Source: JASFJH01 sp050117725
GTDB taxonomy: Bacteria; Pseudomonadota; Gammaproteobacteria; AKS1
Direction of reading: 5' to 3'
DNA: 5,652 bases
Assembly (NCBI GenBank): GCA_050117725.1
Contig: JASFME010000153.1
Span: 1 to 5,652 of the forward strand
In this document: positions 1-5,652 of the stretch, one piece after another
Layout of the letters: each line of letters starts with the position of its first letter
How positions within the stretch are numbered: the first letter of the stretch is position 1
Notes under the pieces: generated by a model
What the model saw: only the letters and a program-made list of their open reading frames with translations
The model's database searches: none
Told to the model about the DNA's origin: nothing
Translations under genes and position numbers: made by a program

Positions 1-972
1 GGTGCCGGACTCGTCCGAACTGCCGATGCTCGGCGTGAGAAAACCACTCTTGCGCCGGTCGTCAAGCGGGAAGGTCATCCACGGTGAATAGAAGAACGGG
101 ATCCCCATGAAGCTGACCGAGACGTGTCGTGCCGTACCGACCCCCTCATCATGATCAAGCTCGATGTTTTTCGCGCGTAAATACCAGTCATCACTGCCCG
201 GGTCACAGGTCGTGTAGGTGGTCTTGCTCAGGGTGGTGATATTGGCGACATTGTCGCGGTGAATCTGTTCGGCCTCGCCGCGGGCGTGGCGATCATACAG
301 GCGATAGCCGGCATCATTGATCTCGCCGGTATCGCGTACGAGGTCGAGTTTGACTTCCTCGCTTTTGATCTCGAGTTCGTTATCACGCAGTACCACGGCG
401 CCGGTGGCGCTGACAGTTTCATTATCGCGATCGTAATCAACCCGGTCGGCGCGCAGACGCTGATCAGCGCGTTTCAGGTTAACGTTGCCGGTGAAAGTAG
501 AGACCCCCTCCCGGGCAACAGTAGCGTTTTCCGCATCCACGTCGATCGGTGTACGACGACGGGTGGCCGGGTCAGTCAGGATGCGCGGCGGGCGGGGCTG
601 GCTTTCGCACAGGGCATAATCGCCACGGCTGGCCGGGGACTCGAGGGTTGCGGAGGCGGCGACCGGCCGGGTCTGTGCCTGTTGCAGCGGCTGGGTCCGG
701 GTACTCGTGGTGGCAACGCTTTTCGCCACCGGCCGCCTGGGCGGTGATGGCGGTTCCCTGTCTGCTGCCGGGCGAGCCGCTGGCGCCGGCACGGTGGCCG
801 GTGTGACGGCCGTGGTCGGTGTGTCCTGGCCGCCGGCGCCACGGCAGTCCCACTTGCCGTCAGGCAGGCGTTCACATGCCCAGCCATTGACGATCTCGGC
901 TGCCGGGAGATGACTCATCTGGGAGACCATGCCGAGGCCGACCAGGAACCAATATGCCTTTTTGGGGGTCAC
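1..972 (-). CDS. lptD: LPS-assembly protein LptD, N-terminal part (C-terminus beyond left edge)
   Basis: LptD is the outer-membrane beta-barrel that, with the lipoprotein LptE, inserts lipopolysaccharide into the outer leaflet. The 324 visible codons read without a break. Residues 1-25 look like a signal peptide: Lys4-Lys5, a hydrophobic stretch AYWFLVGLGMV, then LPAAE as a plausible cleavage site. Cysteines lie at 33 and 43 (WAC...WDC), 122 and 256 (TTCDPGSDDWYL). Residues about 46-118 are a Pro/Ala/Thr-rich linker. Residues about 143-290 form the OstA/LptA-like jelly roll, with TFTGNVNL and ATGAVVLRDNELEI repeats. Residues 291-317 carry the family hallmark IPFFYSPWMTFPLDDRRKSGF leading into the barrel. 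The family is usually about 780-950 aa, so more than half lies outside the window. The GTG start is chosen because it sits directly before the signal peptide; its ribosome site (AAAGAA) is weak. In-frame alternatives are TTG at 999-997 and ATG at codon 15, which would cut the signal peptide. Divergent from the pump operon. Identification is secure; the start is less so. Confidence 0.95.
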   Translation of the reverse strand, partial: MTPKKAYWFLVGLGMVSQMSHLPAAEIVNGWACERLPDGKWDCRGAGGQDTPTTAVTPATVPAPAARPAADREPPSPPRRPVAKSVATTSTRTQPLQQAQTRPVAASATLESPASRGDYALCESQPRPPRILTDPATRRRTPIDVDAENATVAREGVSTFTGNVNLKRADQRLRADRVDYDRDNETVSATGAVVLRDNELEIKSEEVKLDLVRDTGEINDAGYRLYDRHARGEAEQIHRDNVANITTLSKTTYTTCDPGSDDWYLRAKNIELDHDEGVGTARHVSVSFMGIPFFYSPWMTFPLDDRRKSGFLTPSIGSSDESGT

Positions 973-994
973 TTTTATGGATTCTTTATTATTA

Positions 995-1008
995 AACAAC
1001 TTATTGTT
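995..1008. repeat. Small inverted repeat AACAA-CTTA-TTGTT in the divergent promoter region
   Basis: AACAA at 995-999 is matched by its exact reverse complement TTGTT at 1004-1008 with a 4-base spacer. It lies 22-36 bases upstream of the lptD GTG start. The symmetry and position would suit an operator for a dimeric regulator. The arms are only 5 bp in an AT-rich stretch, so chance is a real alternative. It lacks the GC-rich stem and T-tract of a terminator. Confidence 0.25.
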
Positions 1009-1072
1009 CGTGGGGCCGCCTAAAATCGCATAGAATGGTCCTTTCTTCAAATATTTTTTGTATCCGGTAGCC

Positions 1073-1075
1073 AGG
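1073..1075 (+). promoter_or_regulatory. Ribosome binding site of the adaptor gene (AGG)
   Basis: CCAGG ends 7 bases before ATG at 1083. Two in-frame TTG codons (1077 and 1080) directly precede this ATG and could be called as starts, but they lie only 1 and 4 bases from the AGG core, too close for normal initiation. This favours the ATG at 1083 and an adaptor of 394 rather than 396 residues. Confidence 0.5.
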
Positions 1076-1082
1076 TTTGTTG

Positions 1083-2267
1083 ATGTTAAAGGATGAAACA
1101 ACCCGCCGCCAATGGCGGCGGGCAGGTGGAATTGTCGCGCTGACCGCCATTGTCAGCGCACTGTTGATCTGGAGCACGCCGGATCGCGCGCCCCGGCTCA
1201 AGGCCGTATCCGCGGTCAAGGTGGCGGCACATAAGCTTGCCCCGGCCAACCTGAATCCCGTGGTCGAGGTGACCGGGCGGCTGCAACCTGTCAACCGCGC
1301 CCTGATGCGCTTTGAATTGTCCGGTCAACTGGCCGAACGCCTGGTCGAGCCGGGACAGGTCGTGGCGCAGGGCGAGTTATTGTTACGCCTTGCCGACGGA
1401 GACTACCGTGACGCCCTGAACGAGGCCCGCGCCCAACTCACCATGCAACGCGCCGCGGTGAAGCGTGACAGGACCCTGCTGGAGATCGCCCGCCGCGATC
1501 GCGAGTTGCAGCGGCGTGAAGTGGCGCGCCTCGAGAAGCTCGGCAGCGCGTCACTCGTCTCGGCCTCGCATCTCGACCAGGCGCGACAGCGCCTGCTGGC
1601 ACTCGAGTCGAGCGAGGCAGAGCTGGCCTACAAGGTCGACACGGCACAGGCCCAGATCCTTATCAGTGAATCGAATGTCGCCCGCGCGCAGCGTAATCTC
1701 GAACGCGCCAGCCTGACCGCGCCGTTTGCCGGCACGGTCAACACGGTGGAACTCGAGCAGGGCGATTATGTCTCGCCGAACCAGCCGGCACTGGAACTGA
1801 TCGATACGCGGCATATCGTGCTGTATGTCGAGGTCAATGGCCAGACCGCGGCGGCGCTGTCGCTCGGTCAGCGGGTGGATGTCATGGTCGACGGCATGCG
1901 CTGGCCGGGGCAGATCACGGCCCTGCAGAATGACCCGGACCCGGATACCTTTACCCATGCCCTGCGCATCCGTGTCGATGGGGAAGACCTGCAAACCGGG
2001 CAACCCGCCATGGCCCGGCTGCCATTGCGGCCGCTGACGGCGGTGCTGGCGGTACCGGTCAGCGCCGTGTTGCGTGAGGAAGGCCGCAACTACGTGTTTG
2101 TCATCCGCGAGGGCCGGTTGTCGCGCCGCGAGATCGTCACGGGCATGCGGCACGAAGACCGGATCGTGGTGCGGCAGGGACTCGAGCCCGGCGAGCAGGT
2201 AGTGGCCCGCGATGTGGCGGCGCTGACCGACAGCCAGTCAGTCGAGGTCGGCGACCGGGTGCGGTGA
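1083..2267 (+). CDS. RND efflux periplasmic adaptor (membrane fusion protein, HlyD/AcrA family)
   Basis: This protein bridges an inner-membrane RND transporter and an outer-membrane channel. Its 394 residues match the family's usual length. Residues 1-13 are basic (TTRRQWRR) and 15-31 form one hydrophobic segment with no lipobox cysteine, so it is probably anchored by an uncleaved helix or has a cleaved signal, not a lipoprotein. Residues about 59-105 are the first half of the lipoyl domain (VEPGQVVAQGELLLRL), about 106-207 a coiled-coil hairpin rich in Arg, Glu, Leu and Ala, and 208-240 the second lipoyl half (LTAPFAGTVNTVELEQGDYV). A beta-barrel at about 243-315 and a membrane-proximal domain at about 320-394 (VPVSAVLREEGRNYVFV) follow. 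At the hairpin tip, Arg149-x3-Leu153-x6-Ser160 followed by Asp165 matches the motif by which AcrA-type adaptors dock TolC-type channels. The stop overlaps the transporter ATG by one base, indicating a two-gene pump unit. Substrate cannot be told from sequence. Family assignment is firm. Confidence 0.93.
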   Translation: MLKDETTRRQWRRAGGIVALTAIVSALLIWSTPDRAPRLKAVSAVKVAAHKLAPANLNPVVEVTGRLQPVNRALMRFELSGQLAERLVEPGQVVAQGELLLRLADGDYRDALNEARAQLTMQRAAVKRDRTLLEIARRDRELQRREVARLEKLGSASLVSASHLDQARQRLLALESSEAELAYKVDTAQAQILISESNVARAQRNLERASLTAPFAGTVNTVELEQGDYVSPNQPALELIDTRHIVLYVEVNGQTAAALSLGQRVDVMVDGMRWPGQITALQNDPDPDTFTHALRIRVDGEDLQTGQPAMARLPLRPLTAVLAVPVSAVLREEGRNYVFVIREGRLSRREIVTGMRHEDRIVVRQGLEPGEQVVARDVAALTDSQSVEVGDRVR

Positions 2268-5200
2268 TGGCACTGATCCGCTACTGCATCAATAACCCGC
2301 TGATCATGAACATGATGCTCGTGATCATCTTGATCATGGGCGTGTTGTCCTGGCAGGCGATGCCGCAAGAGATGTTCCCGGTCGTCGAGACCGACAAGAT
2401 CCGTATTACCACCGAGTTCGAGGGTGCCTCGCCGGAAGAAGTCGAGCAACAGGTTACTATCCCGATCGAAGAAGAGTTCGACGGTGTTGCGGATATCGAT
2501 GTGATCACCTCGGTCAGCCAGGAAGGTGTGTCATCGATCCTGATCGACCTGAAGCCTGGCGCCAATGTCGATGACTTTCTCAACGACGGCCGCGACCGGG
2601 TCGACCGCATTACCGACCTGCCGGAACTGGCCGAGAAACCGTCGATTGTCCGGCTGGAAACACGTTTCCCCGTCATCAGCATGGCCCTTTATGGCGATAT
2701 CGCGCGCGGCGAGTTATATGAGCTTGCCGAGGAGGTGCGCCGCCGCCTGTTACAGATCAATGGCGTGGCCGGCGTCGGCGTGGCCGGTGATCGCGAATGG
2801 GAGGTCTGGGTGGTGGTCGACCCGGAACGCCTCGCGGTACACAATGTGTCGTTATCAACAGTGACGCGCGCCCTGCGCGACAACCTGCGTGATTTGCCGG
2901 GTGGTTCCATCAAGTCCAGCGAGGGCGATATCCTGTTGCGCGGCAAGGGGGCACGCCCGGATCCGGACAGCATTGCCCGCATCGTGTTGCGCAGCAACGA
3001 ACAGGGTGGTCAGTTATTGCTCAGTGAAATTGCCCGGGTCGAACGCCGCCTGGAAGAGGCGCAAACACTGGGACGGTTCAACGGCAAGCCATCGGTGAAC
3101 CTGACCGTGACCAAGACGGCCGATGCCTCGACCATTGACGTTTCCGACGAGGTACGCGCACTGGCCACACAACTGGAAGGCGAGTTGCCACGCAACGTCG
3201 GGGTTGGCCTGTTCAGCGACCTGTCCGTGTATGTGCGCACGCGCTTGAATACGGTCAAGTCATCCGGCCTGGTCGGGCTCGTGCTCGTGTTGCTGTCGCT
3301 GTACCTGTTCCTGAATTTCCGCGTCGCATTTATCACTGCGCTGGGGATCCCGGTGTCGTTCCTGTTCGCGGTAATACTGATTAACTACTTTGGCTATACC
3401 ATAAACATGGTGTCGCTGTTCGCCTTCCTGATCGCGCTCGGCATGATTGTCGATGACGCGATTATCGTGACCGAGAACGTCTATCGTCACATGGAGATGG
3501 GCAAGCCGTCGCACGTTGCCGCCGCGGTGGGAACGCGCGAAGTGTTATGGCCGGTGATCGCCTCGACCTCGACGACCATCGCTGCATTTTTGCCGATGTT
3601 TGCGATTGGCGGCACGATGGGCGCCTTTATTGCCGTGATCCCGGCCGTGGTCAGTTTCGCCCTGCTCGGATCACTGTTCGAGGCGTTCGCGGTATTACCC
3701 TCGCACGCCGCGGAAATGCTGCGTGTCGAGAAGAACGGGCGTTCACGCTATATCGACTGGCGTGCCTGGCAGGAACGTTACACTACCTTCCTGCGCCGGG
3801 CACTGGACAACCGTTATCTGACCTCCTTGGCCACGGTATGCGTGCTTGTGCTGGTGATGGTGTGGGCGAGTACACGTGTGCCGTTCCAGTTGTTCGGCCA
3901 CGTCGACATCGGACAATTCTTTGTCAACATCGAGGCACCGACGACCTACAGCCTCGAGGATTCGGCGCGACTCGCGGTGCAGGCAGAGCAGGCGGTTTTT
4001 GAAGTGGTTGACGATAATGAACTCGCTACGCTGTTGACCAATGTGGGTGTCTCGATCATCGACTTCAACCGGGTCAGTTATGGCAGTAATTATGTGCAGT
4101 TGATCGTCGACCTGGAAAAACAGGCACCGGAAGGTTTTATCGAACACTGGATCACGCCGCTGGTGAACCTGAGCTTCAGATGGGAAGGCACGCGCGAACG
4201 CAAGGCCGATGCCATCATCAACGCGGTGCGCGAGCGCCTGCAGAACATCCCGGCTATCCAGCGCATGTCGATCCTGCGTCCGCAGGGTGGACCGGCCGGC
4301 GCCGATCTCGAAGTCGGCATCACTGGCACGAATACCGGGGTACTGAAAAACGAGGCCGAGGCCATGGTTGCCTGGCTGAAGCAGGTGCCGGGTATCCATG
4401 ATGTACGCCAGGACATGGAAACCGGCAAGCTCGAATACCGCTATACCCTGAATGAACGCGGTCGCCAGCTTGGCCTGACGCAGAACGACCTGGCGGAGGC
4501 GGTGCGCAGCGGTTTTCTCGGCCTTGAAGTGACACACGTGACCTGGGGTGATGAACGTATCCCGGTGCGCGTGATATACCCGGAAGACTGGCGGCGCAAA
4601 TCCGCGCAACTGGATAACCTGCGTATCACCCTGGCGGGCGGCAAGTCGGTGTTCCTTGGCGAAGTGGCCAGCATCGATGCCGGGCGTGGCCTGAGTTCCG
4701 TCAACCGCCGGGATGCCCGGCGCCTGGCGACGGTTACCGCCGAGATCGACAGCGACGTGCTGACACCGTTGCAGGCGGCGAACCTTGTACGCGAACAATT
4801 TGCCGACCTGTCGCAACGCCTGGCCGGTTATGAACTCGTGTTTCTTGGTGAGAAAAAGGAAGCTGCCGATTCGTTCAAGGATATGTACGCGGCGCTTGTG
4901 ATCGCGCTCGTGATCATCTATTTCATCCTGGTCACGTTGTTCCGCTCCCTGCTTGACCCGGTCGTGGTCATGTTCGCGATACCTTTTGGCATCATTGGCG
5001 TGATTATTGGCCACGTCATCTTCGGTATGCATTTGCAGTTTCTGTCGATGATCGGTTTCCTTGCGCTGTCCGGGATCGTCGTCAACGATTCGCTGATCCT
5101 CGTCGATTTTGCCAAACGCATGCGAGGTGAAGGCTGGTCGCGCATCGACGCCGTGGTCGAGGCAGGTCGCGTGCGCGCCCGGCCGATCCTGTTGACCAGT

Positions 5201-5482
5201 ATCACGACCTTTCTCGGTATCTCGCCGCTGATCTTTTTCGCTACCGGCCAGACCGCGTTTCTGTCACCGATGGCGGTGAGTCTCGGCTTTGGCCTGGTGT
5301 TTGCCACCGGCCTGATTCTTGTCTCTTTGCCGTGTTTTTACCTGGTTGCCGATGACCTGCGCCAGTTCAGTTGTGCAACAATACGCCGCATGCTGGGCAG
5401 GCCGGTGAGCGAGGAACACCTGGCGCCCGTGTGCCGCCTGAATGAACGCCCGAATGCAGATACCGGAGATGAGTACTCATGA
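2267..5482 (+). CDS. RND efflux transporter, inner-membrane permease subunit (AcrB/HAE-type)
   Basis: This is a proton-driven inner-membrane exporter of the AcrB superfamily, 1071 residues, full length for the family. TM1 is at about 12-30. The first periplasmic porter and docking loop spans about 31-330, with the family segment SPEEVEQQVTIPIEEEFDGV at 55-74. TM2-TM6 lie at about 333-476 and TM7 at about 518-536. The second periplasmic loop spans about 537-870, and TM8-TM12 about 874-1025. A hydrophilic tail of about 45 residues ends the protein. TM4 carries the paired proton-relay aspartates Asp396-Asp397 (GMIVDDAIIVTEN). Heavy-metal RND pumps such as CzcA usually have a single Asp-Gly here, so an organic or amphiphilic substrate is more likely. 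In TM10 the position of AcrB Lys940 is Asn940, followed by Asp941 (GIVVNDSLILVDFAK). ATG at 2267 is preferred over GTG at 2264, since it forms TGATG with the adaptor stop. The 3' end overlaps the kinase start. The family is certain; the substrate is unknown. Confidence 0.95.
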   Translation: MALIRYCINNPLIMNMMLVIILIMGVLSWQAMPQEMFPVVETDKIRITTEFEGASPEEVEQQVTIPIEEEFDGVADIDVITSVSQEGVSSILIDLKPGANVDDFLNDGRDRVDRITDLPELAEKPSIVRLETRFPVISMALYGDIARGELYELAEEVRRRLLQINGVAGVGVAGDREWEVWVVVDPERLAVHNVSLSTVTRALRDNLRDLPGGSIKSSEGDILLRGKGARPDPDSIARIVLRSNEQGGQLLLSEIARVERRLEEAQTLGRFNGKPSVNLTVTKTADASTIDVSDEVRALATQLEGELPRNVGVGLFSDLSVYVRTRLNTVKSSGLVGLVLVLLSLYLFLNFRVAFITALGIPVSFLFAVILINYFGYTINMVSLFAFLIALGMIVDDAIIVTENVYRHMEMGKPSHVAAAVGTREVLWPVIASTSTTIAAFLPMFAIGGTMGAFIAVIPAVVSFALLGSLFEAFAVLPSHAAEMLRVEKNGRSRYIDWRAWQERYTTFLRRALDNRYLTSLATVCVLVLVMVWASTRVPFQLFGHVDIGQFFVNIEAPTTYSLEDSARLAVQAEQAVFEVVDDNELATLLTNVGVSIIDFNRVSYGSNYVQLIVDLEKQAPEGFIEHWITPLVNLSFRWEGTRERKADAIINAVRERLQNIPAIQRMSILRPQGGPAGADLEVGITGTNTGVLKNEAEAMVAWLKQVPGIHDVRQDMETGKLEYRYTLNERGRQLGLTQNDLAEAVRSGFLGLEVTHVTWGDERIPVRVIYPEDWRRKSAQLDNLRITLAGGKSVFLGEVASIDAGRGLSSVNRRDARRLATVTAEIDSDVLTPLQAANLVREQFADLSQRLAGYELVFLGEKKEAADSFKDMYAALVIALVIIYFILVTLFRSLLDPVVVMFAIPFGIIGVIIGHVIFGMHLQFLSMIGFLALSGIVVNDSLILVDFAKRMRGEGWSRIDAVVEAGRVRARPILLTSITTFLGISPLIFFATGQTAFLSPMAVSLGFGLVFATGLILVSLPCFYLVADDLRQFSCATIRRMLGRPVSEEHLAPVCRLNERPNADTGDEYS
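5465..5468 (+). promoter_or_regulatory. Ribosome binding site of the kinase gene (GGAG)
   Basis: GGAG lies inside the last codons of the transporter gene, 10 bases before the ATG at 5479. A nearer ATG at 5469 opens a frame that stops after five codons, so the ATG at 5479 is the usable start. The spacing is slightly long, and coupling to transporter translation through the ATGA overlap may assist initiation. Confidence 0.45.
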
Positions 5483-5652
5483 GTGAACGGCTTGCAGCAT
5501 TGCGTGTCTGGCTCACTCATGTACTCGGCAGTCAGCCGTCAAGTATCGAGCCGGCCTCGAGTGATGCAAGTTTCCGTCGTTACTTCCGGGTCAGGCAGGA
5601 TGGCCGGAGCTGGATCGTTATGGACGCGCCACCGGACAAGGAAGACTGTGGT
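5479..5652 (+). CDS. amgK: AmgK-like sugar kinase, aminoglycoside phosphotransferase fold, N-terminal part
   Basis: Only the first 58 codons are present; the gene runs off the right edge. AmgK phosphorylates N-acetylmuramic acid and N-acetylglucosamine at the anomeric position in the cytoplasm, feeding recycled cell-wall sugars to MurU and UDP-MurNAc synthesis. The visible part is a helix (RLAALRVWLTHVLG) and then SSDASFRRYFRV at 28-39, a nucleotide-loop strand pair typical of this subfamily, followed by SWIVMDAPPDKEDC at 44-57, a hallmark of AmgK-like proteins. The catalytic loop and the rest of the kinase are outside the window. Its place near a divergent lptD supports the name, since lptD and amgK-murU are neighbours in Pseudomonas. 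The start overlaps the transporter stop as ATGA, so it probably shares the pump's transcript. The phosphotransferase family is clear; the exact substrate is inferred from context and short motifs. Confidence 0.8.
   Translation, partial: MSERLAALRVWLTHVLGSQPSSIEPASSDASFRRYFRVRQDGRSWIVMDAPPDKEDCG

Larger units (their letters stand above)
973..1082. promoter_or_regulatory. Divergent intergenic region between lptD and the efflux operon
   Basis: This is the only non-coding stretch in the window and is clearly richer in A+T than the genes beside it, especially 973-1010 and 1041-1060. Because the genes on either side point away from it, promoters for both directions should lie here. Rightward, TAAAAT (1021-1026) and TAGAAT (1031-1036) resemble -10 boxes, but neither has a good -35 box at 16-18 bases. 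Leftward, TTGAAG (complement of 1045-1050) resembles a -35 box but its partner at 17 bases is poor. I looked for a sigma-E type GAACTT/TCTGA pair, known upstream of E. coli lptD, and did not find one. The region is supported by gene layout; the individual promoter boxes are not. Confidence 0.55.

Noticed and set aside
259..747. Plus-strand open frame of 162 codons
   Set aside because: It lies opposite lptD, whose minus-strand frame shows clear family motifs through the whole stretch. The plus-strand product has no recognisable domain and low-complexity Gly/Arg content at its end.
1021..1036. Rightward sigma-70 promoter with TAAAAT or TAGAAT as -10 box
   Set aside because: The nearest -35-like sequence, TTGTTC at 1004-1009, is 11 or 21 bases away, outside the workable 16-18 range, so I did not call a defined promoter.
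1001..1294. Minus-strand frame crossing the intergenic region, as a possible small gene
   Set aside because: Most of it is antisense to the adaptor's first codons, and the product has no recognisable features. The region is better explained as a divergent promoter region.
1551..2153. Minus-strand open frame of 200 codons inside the adaptor gene
   Set aside because: It is antisense to the adaptor, has no recognisable family and no ribosome site; it is a shadow of codon bias.
3743..5032. Minus-strand open frame of 429 codons inside the transporter gene
   Set aside because: It is antisense to a certain RND gene. The product is rich in His, Asp, Arg and Gln with no domain, as expected for the complement of a GC-biased reading frame.
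2264..5482. Heavy-metal (CzcA/CusA) type RND pump
   Set aside because: TM4 has Asp-Asp-Ala (396-398) as in AcrB-type pumps, not the Asp-Gly-Ala usual in heavy-metal pumps, and the adaptor shows no His/Met-rich metal-binding stretch.

Overview
The window reads as chromosomal DNA of a moderately GC-rich gammaproteobacterium. It is densely coded, with one divergent intergenic region of about 110 bp. The main clue is that a leftward lptD (LPS-assembly protein) faces away from a rightward operon whose last visible gene is an AmgK-type sugar kinase. From memory, this lptD / amgK-murU divergence is common in Pseudomonas and related Gammaproteobacteria. The visible cysteine layout of LptD also resembles the Pseudomonas type. 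I cannot name a genus.

Layout. (1) Bases 1-972, minus strand: the N-terminal 324 codons of lptD, starting at GTG and running off the left edge. (2) Bases 973-1082: an AT-rich divergent intergenic region that must carry the promoters for both directions. It holds a small AACAA-N4-TTGTT inverted repeat but no convincing sigma-70 or sigma-E promoter. (3) Bases 1083-2267, plus strand: an HlyD/AcrA-family periplasmic adaptor (394 aa). (4) Bases 2267-5482, plus strand: an RND inner-membrane transporter (1071 aa), overlapping the adaptor stop as TGATG. (5) Bases 5479-5652, plus strand: the first 58 codons of an AmgK-like aminoglycoside-phosphotransferase-fold kinase, overlapping the transporter stop as ATGA and running off the right edge.

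How the genes fit together. The adaptor and transporter are two of the three parts of a tripartite efflux pump. The adaptor keeps the R-x3-L-x6-S motif used to dock TolC-type outer-membrane channels, but no such channel and no local regulator is in the window, so the channel is presumably encoded elsewhere. Both junctions in the rightward operon are 1-4 base overlaps, so pump and cell-wall-recycling kinase are probably co-transcribed and translationally coupled. All genes facing this intergenic region concern the cell envelope: LPS export, efflux and peptidoglycan recycling.

I see no mobile element, CRISPR array, RNA gene, frameshift or clearly new system. The points most worth a second look are the insertion of an RND pump between lptD and amgK, and the replacement of the usual TM10 lysine of the RND proton relay by an Asn-Asp pair.
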